A stretch of 64,000 bases of DNA from Streptomyces sp. NBC_01214. Lineage in GTDB: Bacteria; Actinomycetota; Actinomycetes; Streptomycetales; Streptomycetaceae. The stretch lies in NCBI RefSeq assembly GCF_026340975.1, contig NZ_JAPEOS010000003.1:1-64000 (forward strand), written 5' to 3'. This document shows positions 50,362 to 59,538 of this stretch, piece after piece; position 1 is the first letter of the stretch; each line of letters starts with the position of its first letter. The position numbers and the translations under genes are program-made. Under the pieces are notes generated by a model. It did not search any database and had not been told where the DNA came from. It saw only the letters and a list, made by a program, of their open reading frames with translations.

Positions 50362-51606
50362 TCACTTCTCCTTGTTCGCGGTGGTGCTCTTGTTGGCCTG
50401 GTCCTCGCGGGGCCAGGAGATGACGATGCGGCGGTGCCGCTTGGTGATGACCCGACCGGCGGGCAGCTCGGACTCGGGGGTCGTGGCGGGGTAGGCGTAG
50501 ATCACCGGCTCGCTGCGGCGGTGGTCGCGGTCCCAGACGCGGATCTCCTCCACCAGGGCCTGGGCCACGGCCTTGGCGTCGGGGCCGTAGCCGTGCGCCC
50601 CGAACTCGGCCCGGTCGCCGTTGCGTCGGATGGTCATGTAGGCGAGGGAAGCCCCGTCGAGGAGGGACAGGCAGGCCGACTTGTTCTGCGGGGCGACGAG
50701 ACCGGTGTCCAGGTCCCCGTCCACGGACATGAGGCAGAAGCCGTCCAGGGCGGTCGCCAGCCACATCTGCAGGCCGGTGAACGGCTCGCTCATGGCCACG
50801 GTGACCTCGGACCAGACTTCGGCCCGCTCGGTGTCGAACACACCGTTCAGGGCCTCCGGGTCCTCGGGCCAGCCCTCGTCGAAGCGCAGGGCGATCTCCC
50901 TGCCCCGCAGCAGGAGCAGGCGTTCCTGGTGTTCTCCGGCGCCCTGCATCGTGACGAAGCCGCACATCTGGGCGGACCGGGAGACGAGCCGGTCGCCGTC
51001 GAGGTCGAAAGCAACCGACCGGCTCAGGCCCCGCATCCGCAGCGGGACGACGAGGCGCCCGCCGTCGCTCAGCTGGTCGGTCCAGGCGGGCGGGATGTCC
51101 CAGGCCCCGGCGGTGACGATCAGCCGGTCGAGGGCTCCGGTGTCCGGGATACCGCCCTCAGCATCGACGGTGTGGACCTTGACCCGGGCGTAGCCGTTCT
51201 CGTCCAGGAGCTTGCGGGCCCGCGCGGTGACGTCGGCATCGATGTCGACGGTGGTGACCACCCCGTCGTCGCCGACGAGTTCGGCCATGAGCGCGGCGTT
51301 GCAGCCGCCCGATCCGACTTCGGCCACGTCCTGACCGGGCTTCAGCTCGGCCTGCTCCAGCATCATGGCTTGAATGCGCGGCGCCGATACCGAGCTGACG
51401 GCGATGCCGTGCTGGTCCCTCTTGGTGGGGACCGCCGACTCCACCTCGTATGCCTTCTCGGGCGTCGCTTCGGGCGCGAACCGGTGACGGGCGACCGTCA
51501 GGAACGCGGCTTCGACCCGCTCGCTCGTGATCATTCCGGCCTTGACCATGTCGCTGGTCATCGCCTGGCGCAGCGCGGCCGCATTGTCATCCGTCGTGTC
51601 GGTCAA
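50362..51606 (-). CDS. PCMT-like methyltransferase of the FxLD lanthipeptide system
   Basis: 414 aa. The start gives MTDTTDDNAAALRQAM. The first 220 residues are a protein-L-isoaspartate O-methyltransferase fold: SVSAPRIQAMMLEQAEL, the SAM loop VAEVGSGGCNAALMAELVG, and acidic loop VDIDADV. About 190 further residues form an accessory domain seen in the FxLD-system methyltransferases. Known PCMT-like enzymes in lanthipeptide clusters (LanS) methylate an Asp side chain of the precursor so that it collapses to aspartimide and then isoaspartate. Directly upstream of the precursor gene on the same strand. Confidence 0.88.
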   Translation of the reverse strand: MTDTTDDNAAALRQAMTSDMVKAGMITSERVEAAFLTVARHRFAPEATPEKAYEVESAVPTKRDQHGIAVSSVSAPRIQAMMLEQAELKPGQDVAEVGSGGCNAALMAELVGDDGVVTTVDIDADVTARARKLLDENGYARVKVHTVDAEGGIPDTGALDRLIVTAGAWDIPPAWTDQLSDGGRLVVPLRMRGLSRSVAFDLDGDRLVSRSAQMCGFVTMQGAGEHQERLLLLRGREIALRFDEGWPEDPEALNGVFDTERAEVWSEVTVAMSEPFTGLQMWLATALDGFCLMSVDGDLDTGLVAPQNKSACLSLLDGASLAYMTIRRNGDRAEFGAHGYGPDAKAVAQALVEEIRVWDRDHRRSEPVIYAYPATTPESELPAGRVITKRHRRIVISWPREDQANKSTTANKEK

Positions 51607-51789
51607 CGTCTCTCTTCCTTCTTGTCGGTCTCCGGGGCAGGTCCCGCCACGTCCCGCCCCGGGGGCCCGTGGCGGGGGTTCAGCTCACACCACCGGCCAT
51701 ACCGGGTGTGGTGTTGGTGGGGACGCGCCCGGCGGAGGTGACCGGGAGCACGCACGCCGGCGTGGTGCTGTTGAGGACCTGCCGCGGGT

Positions 51790-52896
51790 TCAGGTGGTGG
51801 CGAGTTCGGCGAGGAATTCGACGTTCGCCTTGACGTCGTGGCCGAGGACCACGCTGTGGCGGGGCAGGTCGGCGAGACGGGTGGCCAGGAGTTCGCGGGT
51901 GACCCGGCTGGCTTCGCCGGTGGGGGCGAGGCCGAAGACGTCGGGGTAGCGGTCCTCGGTGGCCCCAGTGAAGAAGTCGTCCTCGCCCAAGGCCCTGCCC
52001 TCGCTGAGGACGGCCGGGGCGGCGTCGGGGTCGATACGCGGGAAGACGATCTTGGCGGCGCTGCCCTCGGTGGCCAGGGTCAACCCGAGCCAGGTCACCA
52101 GCTGGTCCGGGAAGAACTGCGGCTTGAGCTCCTTGCCGGAAGAGGAGCGAATGGGCAGGCGACGGCCGTCCAGAAGGGCGCGGGTGACGGACTCGTGCTG
52201 GGTGGGGTGGAGCTGTTCCCCGGAGAGGACGCGGGCACGTACGTCGTCGTAGAGACCGATGGCGTCGAGGAAGCCGAGACCGATCGCGGCGGCCGACGGC
52301 CACGGCAGCACGGCGACCCCGCCGTCTTCGTTGGGGCGGACGAACACGCGGTCGTTGGCCAGTAGCTGCCAGCCGGCGCGGGCCAGGAGGAACCCGACGG
52401 TGGACTTTCCCGCGCCCTTCTCGCCGAGGGCCAGCACGGTACGCCCGTCGCGGACGGCGGCGGAGGCGTGCAGGATGCGCCAGCCGTCTGTGAGGAGCCT
52501 GGAGCGCAGGACCTCGCGGGCCAGGCGGGCGGCGGCGAGCGCGACGGGCACCTCGTCGCAGCCGACGATCCGCAGGAGGCCGGGCTCGTACCGGTAGGCC
52601 AGGCGCTCGCCCGGCTGGACAGCGGCCACGACACCGTCGTTGCCCCGGGCGTAGAGCATGGGCTCGTTGGCGTACACGCACTCCTGGTGCCGGCCCTCGC
52701 CGATCTGTTGGGCGAGGGCGGCAACCTCGACCGCCTCGACGTCGGCGGCCACGACCGGACCCGCGTGCGGGGCGACGGCGTCCACGGCGTTCCACCACGG
52801 GCCGAAATAGCGCATGGACCAGTCGGTGATCACCGCCGTACTGCTGGTAACGGTGACGTGGGCTTGGGCGGCGCTGATGCGGGTCGCGAGGGTCAT
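51790..52896 (-). CDS. HPr-kinase-like protein of the lanthipeptide cluster
   Basis: 368 aa from ATG 52896 (AAGGAGCCCG upstream; the start overlaps the previous stop as ATGA). The C-terminal half has the HprK/PEP-carboxykinase-type P-loop GEKGAGKST at 158-166, followed by VGFLLARAGWQLLANDRVFV. The N-terminal 130 residues are unlike classical HPr kinase. Such proteins recur beside RiPP clusters, including lasso peptides, where they can phosphorylate the peptide or play an unknown role. The substrate here is unknown; the Ser/Thr-rich precursor is a candidate. Confidence 0.8.
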   Translation of the reverse strand: MTLATRISAAQAHVTVTSSTAVITDWSMRYFGPWWNAVDAVAPHAGPVVAADVEAVEVAALAQQIGEGRHQECVYANEPMLYARGNDGVVAAVQPGERLAYRYEPGLLRIVGCDEVPVALAAARLAREVLRSRLLTDGWRILHASAAVRDGRTVLALGEKGAGKSTVGFLLARAGWQLLANDRVFVRPNEDGGVAVLPWPSAAAIGLGFLDAIGLYDDVRARVLSGEQLHPTQHESVTRALLDGRRLPIRSSSGKELKPQFFPDQLVTWLGLTLATEGSAAKIVFPRIDPDAAPAVLSEGRALGEDDFFTGATEDRYPDVFGLAPTGEASRVTRELLATRLADLPRHSVVLGHDVKANVEFLAELATT

Positions 52897-53801
52897 CGGG
52901 CTCCTTCGAGGTGGTGGGAGATCATCTTGCACGCGAGGTGGATCTTGTGGTCGGCGGCGGCGAGGAGACGCCGTTCAGCCGGGTCCAGGCGGGGCAGGCG
53001 GACGGCCGGGCGTCCGGCGGTGAAGTGGACGGGCAGGCCGAGCTGGGCGCCCTGGTGGTCGACGGACAGCTCAACCGGCCCGTCCTCAAGGCCGAGGGCG
53101 TGGGTGAGGGCGTGGAGCACAGCGCCGGCGGGGCCGCAGCGGCCCCGGCCGATCCCGGCGTTGATGCGGCGTGGGCGGGCGCCAAGCTCGGCCCGTACGG
53201 CCCGGACGGGTACATGGACGCGGCGGCCGTCGATCCGGGTGGTGGATGTGCACAGCACGGAGGCGTCGCCGTGTTCGCCGATCACGTGCCCGGCCACGCT
53301 CTCTACGGGGACGGCGAGTTCGGCGGCCAGCGCGAGGCGGTAGCGGGCGGTGTCGGTGGCGGAGCCGACCCCGTACACGCGGGCCGCGCCGGAGGCGCGG
53401 GCGAACAGCCACGTCAAAGGGTCGACGGGGTTGGTGACGACCACGGCCGTCCCCTCGTACCCGGTCAGGGAGCGGGCCAGGGCGGCGATCAGCGGGGCGT
53501 TGGCCTCCAGACCGGCCATCCGGACGTCGGCGGTCGCGGTGTTGGTGAACTTCGCCCGGGGGGCGACGACCACGGCCGCGCAGTCGCGCATGTCGGCGGG
53601 TTGGGCAGTCTGGGCCCGGACGGGCGAGCCGACGATCTGGGCCATGTCCTGGAGGTCGGTGACCAGAGCGGCGGCCGAGCGGTCGCTGCCGGAGGCGATC
53701 AGGATTTCCTCGCACCATCCGGCGGCCACGAGGAGGGCTGAGACGGTCTGGCCGACAGCTCCGGCTCCGATGACCCCGACGGGGCCGGTGCGCGAGCTCA
53801 T
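52893..53801 (-). CDS. lactate/malate-dehydrogenase-like protein
   Basis: 302 aa from ATG 53801, overlapping both neighbours by 4 bases. Rossmann loop VIGAGAVGQ (10-18), VVTNPVDPLT (121-130) and catalytic GEHGD (175-179) are conserved. Against true LDH/MDH, the substrate-specificity loop (QTAQPADMRDCAAVVVAPRA) lacks the usual arginines. In some lanthipeptide clusters dehydrogenases reduce dehydroalanine or an N-terminal 2-oxopropionyl group to lactate, so it may tailor this peptide. Strict operon position supports a cluster role. Confidence 0.82.
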   Translation of the reverse strand: MSSRTGPVGVIGAGAVGQTVSALLVAAGWCEEILIASGSDRSAAALVTDLQDMAQIVGSPVRAQTAQPADMRDCAAVVVAPRAKFTNTATADVRMAGLEANAPLIAALARSLTGYEGTAVVVTNPVDPLTWLFARASGAARVYGVGSATDTARYRLALAAELAVPVESVAGHVIGEHGDASVLCTSTTRIDGRRVHVPVRAVRAELGARPRRINAGIGRGRCGPAGAVLHALTHALGLEDGPVELSVDHQGAQLGLPVHFTAGRPAVRLPRLDPAERRLLAAADHKIHLACKMISHHLEGAR

Positions 53802-54949
53802 CGTCCGGCCGCCGTTGCCGCGTGATCCAGGGCCAGGCGCCACACGGTGCGGCCGTCCATCGACACGGCCGCAAGGAGAGCGGAGACCCGGTCGAGGAGC
53901 GTGCACACGACGGGGGCCTGGGCGATCAGCGTGCGGGCCGACTCCGGCAGGGGCAGGCCGGTGGGAGCTGTCAGGTAGGTGGTGAAGATGTTGACGGTGT
54001 CCATCAGCCACAGGACGACCAACTGCCTCAGCCACGCCGCCCGCTCCGCAGGGGTCAGCCGGTAGGTGGCCAGGTCGGTGAACTGGCCGATGCCCTGGAG
54101 GACTGCGGTGGCGCCGGGCCCGGCTGGGGGCTGGACGATGAGCCCGAGGACCATGCGGGAGACGAGCTTGGCGACGTCGGACGCCGGGTGGCCCAAGGCC
54201 AGGCCCGGGTCGATGAACGTCGGCCGCCTCTCCGGCCCGTCCGGGAAGACGACGTGCTCCGGCTTCAAGTCGCCGTAGACGATCCCGATGCCGTAGGTGC
54301 CGGACAGCCGCATCTTCCGCAGCCGTGCCACGACGGCCCCCAGTACCGGCGCAGACGGCCCGGTCAGGGACACGTACGTGTCCCCGGAGATCCCGTTGAA
54401 CTTGCGGGCGAACGTGCCGTGGACGGACCGCTCACGGATCGCAGCGCCCCCCACCAGCGCGGCCACCGCAGGCTTCTGGAGCGCGTCCAGCTCCTCCGCC
54501 ACACCCGCCAAAACGTCGAACGTGCGGTGCGGGTCCTTCGCCAGGATCTCGCCGAGCGTCACACCGTCCACGGGTTCGGTGAACAGGACCCCGCCGGCCA
54601 GTCCGGCCACCGTCGCCGTCCCGAGTCCGGCTCCGGCCAGTGCCCCGTACTGGGCGGCCTCCCGCTCCAGCAGCGCGCCGGGCGACGATAAGTACGCGGC
54701 CTGTTTGGCCCTCACCTCCGCCCAGTCCCCGTGCGTGCCGCGCAGCACCGACGCCAGCGACACCCCCAGCAGGGACACCTTCGCGAACAGCGGCCGTCCG
54801 GCGGCCTCGACCCGGCGGACATACCCGGTCACCGACGGGATGTGCGGGCCGACCACCACCGGGCCGTCCGGCCACAGGGCGGCGGCGGCCTGGGCGATCC
54901 GCTCGTCCGCGTAGGCGAAGACGTTGTCCGGGCTGACGGTGGTGTTCAC
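53798..54949 (-). CDS. aminoglycoside-phosphotransferase-like kinase
   Basis: 383 aa from ATG 54949. Catalytic loop IVYGDLKPEHVVFPDG and metal-binding PTFIDPGLALG at about 240-265 follow the Brenner motif and DFG-like motif of APH/choline kinases, although Lys and Glu replace two usual positions. The N-terminal lobe contains PLFAKVSLLG with a probable ATP-binding Lys. First gene of the minus-strand biosynthetic operon, coupled to the dehydrogenase-like gene by ATGA. It could phosphorylate the peptide or a small molecule; the target is unknown. Confidence 0.78.
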   Translation of the reverse strand: MNTTVSPDNVFAYADERIAQAAAALWPDGPVVVGPHIPSVTGYVRRVEAAGRPLFAKVSLLGVSLASVLRGTHGDWAEVRAKQAAYLSSPGALLEREAAQYGALAGAGLGTATVAGLAGGVLFTEPVDGVTLGEILAKDPHRTFDVLAGVAEELDALQKPAVAALVGGAAIRERSVHGTFARKFNGISGDTYVSLTGPSAPVLGAVVARLRKMRLSGTYGIGIVYGDLKPEHVVFPDGPERRPTFIDPGLALGHPASDVAKLVSRMVLGLIVQPPAGPGATAVLQGIGQFTDLATYRLTPAERAAWLRQLVVLWLMDTVNIFTTYLTAPTGLPLPESARTLIAQAPVVCTLLDRVSALLAAVSMDGRTVWRLALDHAATAAGR

Positions 54950-55076
54950 GGTGGGCTCCTCGATGACGGTCGAAGGTGGTGTGGAGCAGGTGCGCCGGCG
55001 AAGGTGCTGTGGAGCACCTGCCGCGGGTGGAGGGCCCCGGCCATGGCCGCCAAGGCCAGGCCACGGCCGGGGCCGG

Positions 55077-55481
55077 TCAGGCGGCCCGCCGTCTGGCGGG
55101 CGAGTGGTTGTCGGCCGCGTACCGGGCCAGGTGCTGGGCGAGCTTGGCCAGCAGCCTCAGCGAGGCGGCCGGGTCCCCGCCCCGCGTGGCGGCCATGTTG
55201 CGGGCGTGGTGGACCGTGGCGAGAGCTATGTCGCGGCCCCGGCCGTCCGGCATCCAGTCGGCGAACTCCTGTGCGGGCCCGGCCAGGTTGGTGATGTGCT
55301 GCCGCAGCCGCTCCCGGATCTGCGCGGCGGCCGTGCCGTGGGGGGCGTGGTCGGCGAGCGCGAGCGCGGTGTCGATGTCGCAGGCGACGTCCACGGAAGA
55401 GGTGACCGGCGGTACCTGGGCCGGCGGTGCGATGCCGGCCCTGGGCCGGGCGGGGAGGATCGGTGCGCTCGTGCGGGACAT
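55077..55481 (-). CDS. DUF6415-like small protein
   Basis: 134 aa from ATG 55481 with AGGAG 8 nt upstream. After a Pro/Ala-rich start, helical segments dominate (DIDTALALADHAPHGTAA, ERLRQHITNLAGPAQEFADW, LRLLAKLAQHLARYAADNH). Such proteins often sit beside RRxFL-type regulators in Streptomyces. It is divergent from the first regulator. Function unknown. Confidence 0.68.
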   Translation of the reverse strand: MSRTSAPILPARPRAGIAPPAQVPPVTSSVDVACDIDTALALADHAPHGTAAAQIRERLRQHITNLAGPAQEFADWMPDGRGRDIALATVHHARNMAATRGGDPAASLRLLAKLAQHLARYAADNHSPARRRAA

Positions 55482-55565
55482 CTCCAAAGCTCCTGTTCAC
55501 GGCTGATCCGGATGAGAGCAGCACCGAGAAGGCCGCCGGGCGGCCGGTTCCTCGGGCATGACGAC

Positions 55566-55600
55566 TATTCAACTCACGGTGATCGGGCAGGGGTACCGTG
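55566..55600 (+). promoter_or_regulatory. 35-bp upstream element, copy 1
   Basis: 32 of 35 bases equal the element at 57203-57237. It contains AACTCACGGTGATCGGG and GGGGTACCGTG; TACCGT could be a -10 box. Lies 45 bases before the first cluster regulator. Confidence 0.62.
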
Positions 55601-55644
55601 TCGGCGAGGGCAAGCGGTATATCGGGTATACGGGCAGGTGCTTC

Positions 55645-57027
55645 ATGGCCACACGCACACCGAACGACCGTCTCCGCGATCTGATCGCGGAGTCCGGCTT
55701 AACGTACGAAGCCGTCGCGAAGGCGGTCCGGTCCGTCGCGGCCGAGTGCGGGATGGCTCTGCGGACGAACAAGTCGGCCGTGGACCACTGGGTGCAGGGC
55801 GCCCGACCACAGCCCGACACGGCCCGCTATCTGGCCGTCGCGCTCTCCCGCCGCCTGGGCCGGCTCCTGACCCCCGTGGAGTTGGGCCTCGCCGACGCCG
55901 ACCCGGACGGCGGCCATGACAGCATCGGTCTTACGCTGGGGGGCGATCCGATCGACTCCCTGATCCCGATGTGGAGGGCCGAGTTGGACCGCAGACGCTT
56001 CCTGTCGGCCTCCGCCTACTCGGTGGCCGCCGCAGCCCTGCCCCTGGCGTACGTACGCGACATCGCGGAGAGGACCGCAGCCGCCCGCACCGGTCAGGTC
56101 ATCGGGATGGCCGAGGTCAACGCCGTGCGCGACATGATCGGCATGTTCTCCGAAATGGACGAACGCCATGGCGGCCAGCACGGCCGCTCCGCCCTGGTGA
56201 CCTACCTCCGCGACGACGTCGCGCCGCTGTGCCGGGGCCGGTTCCGCACGGACGAGATCCGTGCCCAGATGCTGTCCGCCGCGAGCCGGGGCGTCCATTT
56301 GCTGGGCTGGAAGTCCTACGACGCCGGACAGCAGGGCCTTGCCCAGCGCTACTACCTCCAGTCCTACGGGCTCGCCGTAGAGTCCGGACTGCCCGGCCAT
56401 GACGGGTTCGTGATGCGGACCATGGCCATGCAGGGGCTCAAGCTGCACCGTCCCGAGCACTGCCAGGGCCTCGCCGAGACCGGCCTCACCCGGGCCAAGG
56501 GCCGCGTGGACTCCCAGACCGAAGCCCTCTTCCGCGTCGTCCACGCCCACACCCTGGCCAAGACCGGGCTGTCGGCCGCCGCCCTCGCCGAAGTCGGCCG
56601 AGCCCGCGCCCTGCTGGAACAGGGCAGCCAGCGGGGCGACGAGGTGCCGTTCTGGGGCCTGGCGTGGGGGCCTGTGGCGCCGTCGGTGTTCTCCCGGACG
56701 GCGAAGGTCTTCGAAACCCTCGGGGACCACCGGGCCGCCGCCGCCGAGTACCTGCACGCCGCCGCCACGAGGCCCGCCGGAACCTACGCCCGGATCGTGG
56801 CCCTGGACCTGGTCGCGGGGGCGGAGCTCCACCTCAAGCGCGGCCGGATCGAGCAGGCGTGCGCCACGTTCGGGCAGGCCATGGACCACATGGAAGGCGT
56901 CCGCTCCGTGCGGACCCGCAAGGCCGTCAAGACCATGCGGGCCGACCTCGCACCCTTCCGGGCACGGGGGCTTCGCTGCGCGGCCGAGCTGGACGAGCGG
57001 GCCGTGTCGTTCCTCGCCACCGCGTAG
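55645..57027 (+). CDS. cluster regulator 1 (HTH plus TPR-like, RRxFL family)
   Basis: 460 aa from ATG 55645; upstream codons run through the conserved promoter element. The N-terminus resembles an HTH (DRLRDLIAESGLTYEAVAKA; AVDHWVQGARPQPD), then the Arg-rich RRRFLSASAYSVAAAALPL, then TPR-like helices (GQQGLAQRYYLQSYGLAVES, ALAEVGRARALLEQGSQ). It is about half identical by eye to the next regulator. Likely controls the lanthipeptide genes through the shared upstream element. Confidence 0.8.
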   Translation: MATRTPNDRLRDLIAESGLTYEAVAKAVRSVAAECGMALRTNKSAVDHWVQGARPQPDTARYLAVALSRRLGRLLTPVELGLADADPDGGHDSIGLTLGGDPIDSLIPMWRAELDRRRFLSASAYSVAAAALPLAYVRDIAERTAAARTGQVIGMAEVNAVRDMIGMFSEMDERHGGQHGRSALVTYLRDDVAPLCRGRFRTDEIRAQMLSAASRGVHLLGWKSYDAGQQGLAQRYYLQSYGLAVESGLPGHDGFVMRTMAMQGLKLHRPEHCQGLAETGLTRAKGRVDSQTEALFRVVHAHTLAKTGLSAAALAEVGRARALLEQGSQRGDEVPFWGLAWGPVAPSVFSRTAKVFETLGDHRAAAAEYLHAAATRPAGTYARIVALDLVAGAELHLKRGRIEQACATFGQAMDHMEGVRSVRTRKAVKTMRADLAPFRARGLRCAAELDERAVSFLATA

Positions 57028-57202
57028 GAGGCGACCGGGAGTACGCGGCCCGGCGGAGGTGACGCCGGTCCTGGGGTGGAGCGGTGCTGTCGTACGAGAC
57101 ATCTCCCTGGCTCCTCTTCGCGGTGGTCCGTGTAGGGCGAAGCGTCGGCGTGGGGCCGGGTTTCCGGACAGGTTCCGGGCCGATCGCGTTTGGCGTTACG
57201 GC

Positions 57203-57237
57203 TATTGAACTCACGGTGATCGGGTGGGGGTACCGTG
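57203..57237 (+). promoter_or_regulatory. 35-bp upstream element, copy 2
   Basis: TTGAAC (57206-57211) and TACCGT (57231-57236) are 19 bp apart and could be -35 and -10. Lies 53 bases before the second cluster regulator. Same sequence as copy 1 except for three positions. Confidence 0.62.
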
Positions 57238-57289
57238 GGCGGCGGGGCACCTTGTTCAATCTGTTCAAGATCGCTGCGGGGAGTGCGAG

Positions 57290-58651
57290 TTGGCGGAGAG
57301 TCGTAGTCCGAACACCGCGCTGGCAGACGTCATCGCCGAGGCCGGATGTACCTACGGGGTTCTGGCCAGGGACGTCCGTGCGGTGGCCGCCGAGTCCGGG
57401 GTGACGCTGCATACCTCCCGCTCGGCCGTTCACTCCTGGGTCATGGGTGGTACACCAAGCGGTCAGACCCGCTCGTACATCGCCGAAGCCCTCACCAGAA
57501 GGATGAAGCGGAAGGTCACGCCCACAGAGATCGGTCTAGGCTGCGCAGGCACCGGCGAGGCCCTGGGGGCCGATCCACTGGCCAACGCCACCGACCTCGG
57601 GAGATTCGTGATGCTCCGTCGCAGGAACTTCCTCAACGCCGCGTTCGCTACGGCCGCCGTCGCCCTGCCTCTCGTTTACGACCACCAGGCCGTCGCCGCG
57701 ACCCTGCGGGCAGCCGAACGCGGCGGCGCCGTCGGCACTGAGGAAGTCGCCATCGTGCGGGAGCTCACGGAGACGTTCCGGAGCATGGATGAACGCTTGG
57801 GCGGAGGCCACGGCCTGACGATGGTGACCGCCTACCTCACCGACACCGTGGTCCCCATGCTGGAGGGCCGCTTCCCCTCGGAGCCGGTACGGCGCAGCGC
57901 GTTCGGGGCGGCGGCGACTCTGGCGTGCCTGGTGGGCTGGAAGCACCACGACTTGGGCCGCGAGGGCGCCGCCCAGCGCTACTACCTCCTCGGCTTCCAG
58001 TTGGCCTGCGAGTCAGACCCGTACGGGCACGCCGCGTGGATGATGCGGGCTCTGACCCACCAGGCACTCGACCTCGGTCACCCGCAGGCGTGCATCGGCC
58101 TGGCGGAGGAGGCGCTGCGGCGTGCGACGGGCAATGTCGACCGGCAGACTGAGGCCCTACTGCTGGTCACCTGCGCCAGGGCGTACGGGGCTGATGGGCA
58201 GAGCGGGAAGGCGGCGGCGGCCCTGCTGTCGGCCGAGGACGCGATGCTCACCGCAGGTGACCCGGTCCCTGTCTACGCTGCCGCGTCGGGTCCGGTCGCG
58301 GCCACCGTTGCTTCGCACACCGGCAAGACCCTGACCGAGATGCGCGAACACCGGGCTGCCGAGAAGCACTACCGGGCGGCGCTCAAGGGACGGACGCCGG
58401 GGACCTATCAGCGGGTTCACGGCCTGACCATGGTCAACATCGGGCGGTCGGTCGCTGCGCAGCAGCGGCACGAGGAGGCCGTGGCCGTGTGGGGTCGGTC
58501 GCTGGATTTCATGGATGGCCTGGTCTCGGACCGGACCGTGAAGGAGATCAGGGCGATCCAGTCCACGGCTGCCAGCTACCGCAAGCGCCAAATCCCCGGA
58601 GCTGGGGCCTTGCACGAACGCGCCGTCGACCTGCTGCGAGCCCAGGCATGA
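57290..58651 (+). CDS. cluster regulator 2 (HTH plus TPR-like, RRxFL family)
   Basis: 453 aa from TTG 57290, which has GGGGAG 5 nt upstream and aligns with the start of regulator 1 (AESRSPNTALADVIAEAG); a start at 57224 would read through the promoter element. Similar order of HTH (TSRSAVHSWVMGGTPSG), RRRNFLNAAFATAAVALPL and TPR-like repeats. Coupled to the glycosyltransferase by ATGA, so it is co-expressed with it. Confidence 0.8.
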   Translation: MAESRSPNTALADVIAEAGCTYGVLARDVRAVAAESGVTLHTSRSAVHSWVMGGTPSGQTRSYIAEALTRRMKRKVTPTEIGLGCAGTGEALGADPLANATDLGRFVMLRRRNFLNAAFATAAVALPLVYDHQAVAATLRAAERGGAVGTEEVAIVRELTETFRSMDERLGGGHGLTMVTAYLTDTVVPMLEGRFPSEPVRRSAFGAAATLACLVGWKHHDLGREGAAQRYYLLGFQLACESDPYGHAAWMMRALTHQALDLGHPQACIGLAEEALRRATGNVDRQTEALLLVTCARAYGADGQSGKAAAALLSAEDAMLTAGDPVPVYAAASGPVAATVASHTGKTLTEMREHRAAEKHYRAALKGRTPGTYQRVHGLTMVNIGRSVAAQQRHEEAVAVWGRSLDFMDGLVSDRTVKEIRAIQSTAASYRKRQIPGAGALHERAVDLLRAQA

Positions 58652-59538
58652 ACCGCGCCCGGACCGGTCCGCTGACGGTCGGCGTCGTGATCATCACCAT
58701 GGGAGACCGGGAGGCTGAACTCTGTGCTCTCCTCAAGTCGGTGGCAGTCCAGGAAGGCGAGCCCGCCAAGGTCATCGTGCTCGGGCAGGGAGCGAAGCTC
58801 CCCGCTCTGCCGGACCCGGTGGCGGCCGTCGAACTGCCGGAGAACCTGGGAATCCCCGGCGGCCGGAACGCCGGGGTGCGGTGGCTGCGCGAACACGGCG
58901 GCGCTGACATCGTCCTTGTCCTCGACGACGACGGCCTCCTCCCTCGAACCGACACCCTCCACCTGGTCCGGGAAGCGTTCACAGCGAATCCGAAGCTGGG
59001 GATCGTCGGCTTCCGCATCGCCGACGAGAACGGCGTCTCCCAGCGCAGGCACGTCCCCCGCCTCGGGGGCGCTGACCCGCTCATCTCTGGGCCGGTCACG
59101 ACGTTCCTGGGCGGCGCCCACGCCATCCGCATGGACGTCATCGACCAGGTCGGCGACTTCCCCGACAAGTTCTTCTACGCCCATGAGGAGACCGACTTCG
59201 CCTGGCGGGCCCTGGATGCTGGGTGGGAGATCGACTACCGGGCCGACCTGGTCCTGACCCACCCCCGGACCCCGGCCTCGCGGCACGCGGTCTACTACCA
59301 CCACACCGGCCGCAACCGGGTCTGGCTCGCGAAGCGGCACCTGCCCGCCATCCTCGTCCCGGTCTACCTCGCCACCTGGGCGGCGTACACGCTTGCCCAA
59401 CGGCCCCCACTGTCCGGACTGAGGTCGTGGTGGGCCGGGTTCTTCGAGGGGGTGCGGGTGCCGTGCCCGCCACGGCGTCCGATGCGGTGGCGGACCGTGT
59501 GGCGCATGACCCGACTCGGCCGACCACCGGTGATCTGA
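58648..59538 (+). CDS. GT2-family glycosyltransferase
   Basis: 296 aa from ATG 58648, overlapping the regulator stop. GT-A fold: nucleotide-binding start VGVVIITMGDREAEL, NLGIPGGRNAGVRWLREHG, the metal-binding DDDG motif (VLVLDDDGLL) at about 88-97, and acceptor-site HEETDFAWRALDAGW. The C-terminus has a possible membrane-associated helix (ILVPVYLATWAAYTLAQ). Rhamnosyl- or related transfer is typical for this subfamily. It may glycosylate a surface polymer or the peptide; the link to the cluster is positional only. Confidence 0.85.
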   Translation: MNRARTGPLTVGVVIITMGDREAELCALLKSVAVQEGEPAKVIVLGQGAKLPALPDPVAAVELPENLGIPGGRNAGVRWLREHGGADIVLVLDDDGLLPRTDTLHLVREAFTANPKLGIVGFRIADENGVSQRRHVPRLGGADPLISGPVTTFLGGAHAIRMDVIDQVGDFPDKFFYAHEETDFAWRALDAGWEIDYRADLVLTHPRTPASRHAVYYHHTGRNRVWLAKRHLPAILVPVYLATWAAYTLAQRPPLSGLRSWWAGFFEGVRVPCPPRRPMRWRTVWRMTRLGRPPVI

